Program-made: the position numbers and the translations under genes | Shown: one piece after another, positions 13,629-15,021 of the stretch | How the letters are laid out: every line of letters begins with the position of its first letter | Numbering within the stretch: position 1 is the stretch's first letter | NCBI GenBank assembly: GCA_016219145.1 | Contig: JACRCG010000190.1 | Location: 1 to 15,021, forward strand | From: Deltaproteobacteria bacterium | GTDB taxonomy: Bacteria; Desulfobacterota; Desulfuromonadia; Geobacterales; Pseudopelobacteraceae | DNA length: 15,021 nucleotides | Reading direction: 5' to 3' | The notes under the pieces: generated by a model | Database searches by the model: none | What the model saw: the letters and a program-made list of their open reading frames with translations, nothing else | What the model was told of the DNA's origin: nothing

Positions 13629-14321
13629 ATGCAGCAATTCTTTGACTTCCCGGTTATCCCGACATTTGGTTTTGACAGTTTTGTGACCTGCGAAGGGAAC
13701 GCAGCTGCCCTTCGATTTGCCATGCGGATCGCCGATCCGGCCGACCCTGAAAAACTGCTCTACCTGCATGGCCCGTCCGGCTCCGGAAAGACGCATCTTC
13801 TTAAATCTATCGCGACCGGCGCGGTCAGATATCTGTCTCTAAAAGAACAGACCGAGCCGGAAGCGCTGGTGTCCCTGTTCAGTTGCTCTCCCGGGCTTGT
13901 TGTTGACGATCTGCATGAAATGCCTGACAACCCTGCTCTGAAAGCGGCTTTGTGGCAGCTGTTCAATGATTTTCACACATCCGGCCGTATCATCGCCATG
14001 TCTGGCATGCACCCCCCTCGCGAGCTGGTCAGGCTGGACGATCATTTGACTTCCCGGCTTTTGTGGGGGCTGGTGGCGCGACTGGACACATCTGATGACC
14101 ACTCACGCAGTATGATCCTCAAAAAAGTTGCCGATGACCGCCAAATTAGATTGCCGGATGATGTCATCGACTATATTCTGGCTACCGCCAGCCGCGAAGT
14201 TGGTGATCTGATCAGCTGCTTTGATCAGCTGTACCGCGTCTCCATGGCTGAAAAGCGCCGTATCACGCTGCCGCTTGCCCGTGAAGTGCGCGAACTGTTT
14301 CTGTCGGGAATAGTCTTTTAA
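13629..14321 (+). CDS. Small DnaA/Hda-like AAA+ ATPase
   Basis: The 230-residue protein has Walker A GPSGSGKT (48-55), Walker B VVDDLHE (around D93-D94) and a sensor segment ending in LVRLDDHLTSRLLWGLVARL. The rest follows the AAA+ core of DnaA (SRFxxGLVxxL type, here SRLLWGLVARL), with the QxFDFPVxPTFGFDSFVTCEGN N-terminus typical of Hda/DnaA-ATPase paralogues. There is no DnaA DNA-binding domain IV. It could load or regulate DnaA at the origin as Hda does, but this is not shown. It begins 2 bases after ruvB, which implies co-transcription. The family call is confident and the specific role uncertain. Confidence 0.82.
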   Translation: MQQFFDFPVIPTFGFDSFVTCEGNAAALRFAMRIADPADPEKLLYLHGPSGSGKTHLLKSIATGAVRYLSLKEQTEPEALVSLFSCSPGLVVDDLHEMPDNPALKAALWQLFNDFHTSGRIIAMSGMHPPRELVRLDDHLTSRLLWGLVARLDTSDDHSRSMILKKVADDRQIRLPDDVIDYILATASREVGDLISCFDQLYRVSMAEKRRITLPLAREVRELFLSGIVF

Positions 14322-14338
14322 AGGGAGGAGCGGAACCT

Positions 14339-15021
14339 ATGTCAGAAACTAACGGCGTAATGATGCAATGCTTCCACTGGTATACCCCGGCTGACGGTGA
14401 TTTCTGGAAAAAACTCGGGGGCAGGGCCGGGGAGCTGGCGCACGCCGGTATCACCGCTCTCTGGCTGCCGCCCGCTTACAAAGGTCTGGGCGGCGCTTCG
14501 GATGTCGGCTACGGTGTCTATGACATGTATGACTTGGGCGAGTTCGATCAGAAGGGCTCTGTCCGTACCAAATACGGCACCCGCCAGGAATACCTTGACG
14601 CTATCAGGGTGCTTCAGGCTGCCGGAGTCCAGGTCTATTTTGACGCTGTTCTCAACCATCGCATCGGCGGCGATGAAACTGAAACCGTCAAGGCCACCCC
14701 TTATCCGCAGAATAACCGGTTGACTCCCAAAGGGGAACAGCGCGAAGTTCGCAACTACACCCGCTTCAGATTCCCGGCAAGAAACGGAAAATACTCATCC
14801 TTCCAGTGGAACTGGACGCATTTCGATGCTGTCGATTACGACGAGATCACGCGTGAATCCGGCACGGTCTATCTTTTCGAAGGAAAACGCTTCGACGATG
14901 AGGTTGCTCTCGAGAACGGCAACTTTGCCTACCTGATGGGATGTGATCTGGACTTCCAGAATAAAGAGGTGCAGGACGAGCTGATCAACTGGGGCAACTG
15001 GTATCTTGATACGACCGGTGC
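14339..15021 (+). CDS. Alpha-amylase (GH13, cytoplasmic type), 5' part
   Basis: The frame starts at ATG 14339 with GGGAGGAG about 7 bases upstream and stays open to the window end, giving about 227 residues. It begins directly with GVMMQCFHWY without a signal peptide, as in cytoplasmic alpha-amylases. It continues with LWLPPAYKG, VGYGVYDMYDLGEFDQKG, VRTKYGT and the conserved region I DAVLNH. These enzymes cut internal alpha-1,4 bonds in starch or glycogen. The catalytic Asp/Glu/Asp (regions II-IV) lie beyond the window. The start is 17 bases after the DnaA-like gene, possibly in the same message, with no functional link evident. Confidence 0.93.
   Translation, partial: MSETNGVMMQCFHWYTPADGDFWKKLGGRAGELAHAGITALWLPPAYKGLGGASDVGYGVYDMYDLGEFDQKGSVRTKYGTRQEYLDAIRVLQAAGVQVYFDAVLNHRIGGDETETVKATPYPQNNRLTPKGEQREVRNYTRFRFPARNGKYSSFQWNWTHFDAVDYDEITRESGTVYLFEGKRFDDEVALENGNFAYLMGCDLDFQNKEVQDELINWGNWYLDTTG

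Overview
The window looks like a chromosomal segment of an anaerobic, metal-exposed proteobacterium, most likely of the Desulfuromonadia (Geobacter/Trichlorobacter/Pelobacter type). This is inferred from gene content: a CzcA-type pump, a PbrR/CadR-regulated P-type ATPase, two ArsR repressors, a CGGC-domain protein, a probable membrane selenoprotein and GTAGGGGC-type interspersed repeats. No phylogenetic test was possible. No tRNA, rRNA, CRISPR array or transposase gene was seen.

Layout. (1) Bases 1-3454 carry the tail of an RND periplasmic adaptor and a complete CzcA/CusA-family heavy-metal efflux pump. The pump gene has a different palindromic repeat on each side. (2) Bases 3581-6228 hold a divergent pair: a MerR-family PbrR/CadR-like regulator (-) and a Zn/Cd/Pb P-type ATPase (+). 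Between them is a MerR promoter with a 19-bp spacer and a perfect CCTGTA/TACAGG dyad. (3) Bases 6270-7279 (-) run, in transcription order, from an ArsR repressor with a Cys-rich tail, through a 31-residue Cys-rich peptide, to a CopD-like membrane protein. (4) Bases 7432-12422 (+) form a tight seven-gene operon: a second ArsR regulator, a NifS-like cysteine desulfurase, a nucleoside phosphorylase, a membrane selenoprotein (TsoY-like) read through an in-frame TGA, a CGGC-domain protein, a J-domain protein and a sterol desaturase/fatty-acid hydroxylase-type protein. (5) Bases 12607-15021 carry ruvB, a small DnaA/Hda-like AAA+ ATPase and the start of a cytoplasmic alpha-amylase.

How they fit together. 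Regions 1-3 read as a metal-resistance island: efflux across the envelope (RND), efflux from the cytoplasm (P-type ATPase), and metalloregulators with recognisable operators. Region 4 is the most interesting part. The TGA at 10746-10748 lies inside a membrane protein whose frame stays open for 67 more codons. It is followed at the right distance by a 7-bp hairpin (9-bp with G-U pairs) with a GUU loop, as expected for a bacterial SECIS element. A translation that stops at this TGA would truncate the protein at 322 of 390 residues. Co-transcription with a cysteine desulfurase, a CGGC protein and an ArsR regulator suggests a sulfur/selenium/metalloid system of unknown function. Bases 12607-15021 look like ordinary chromosomal genes.
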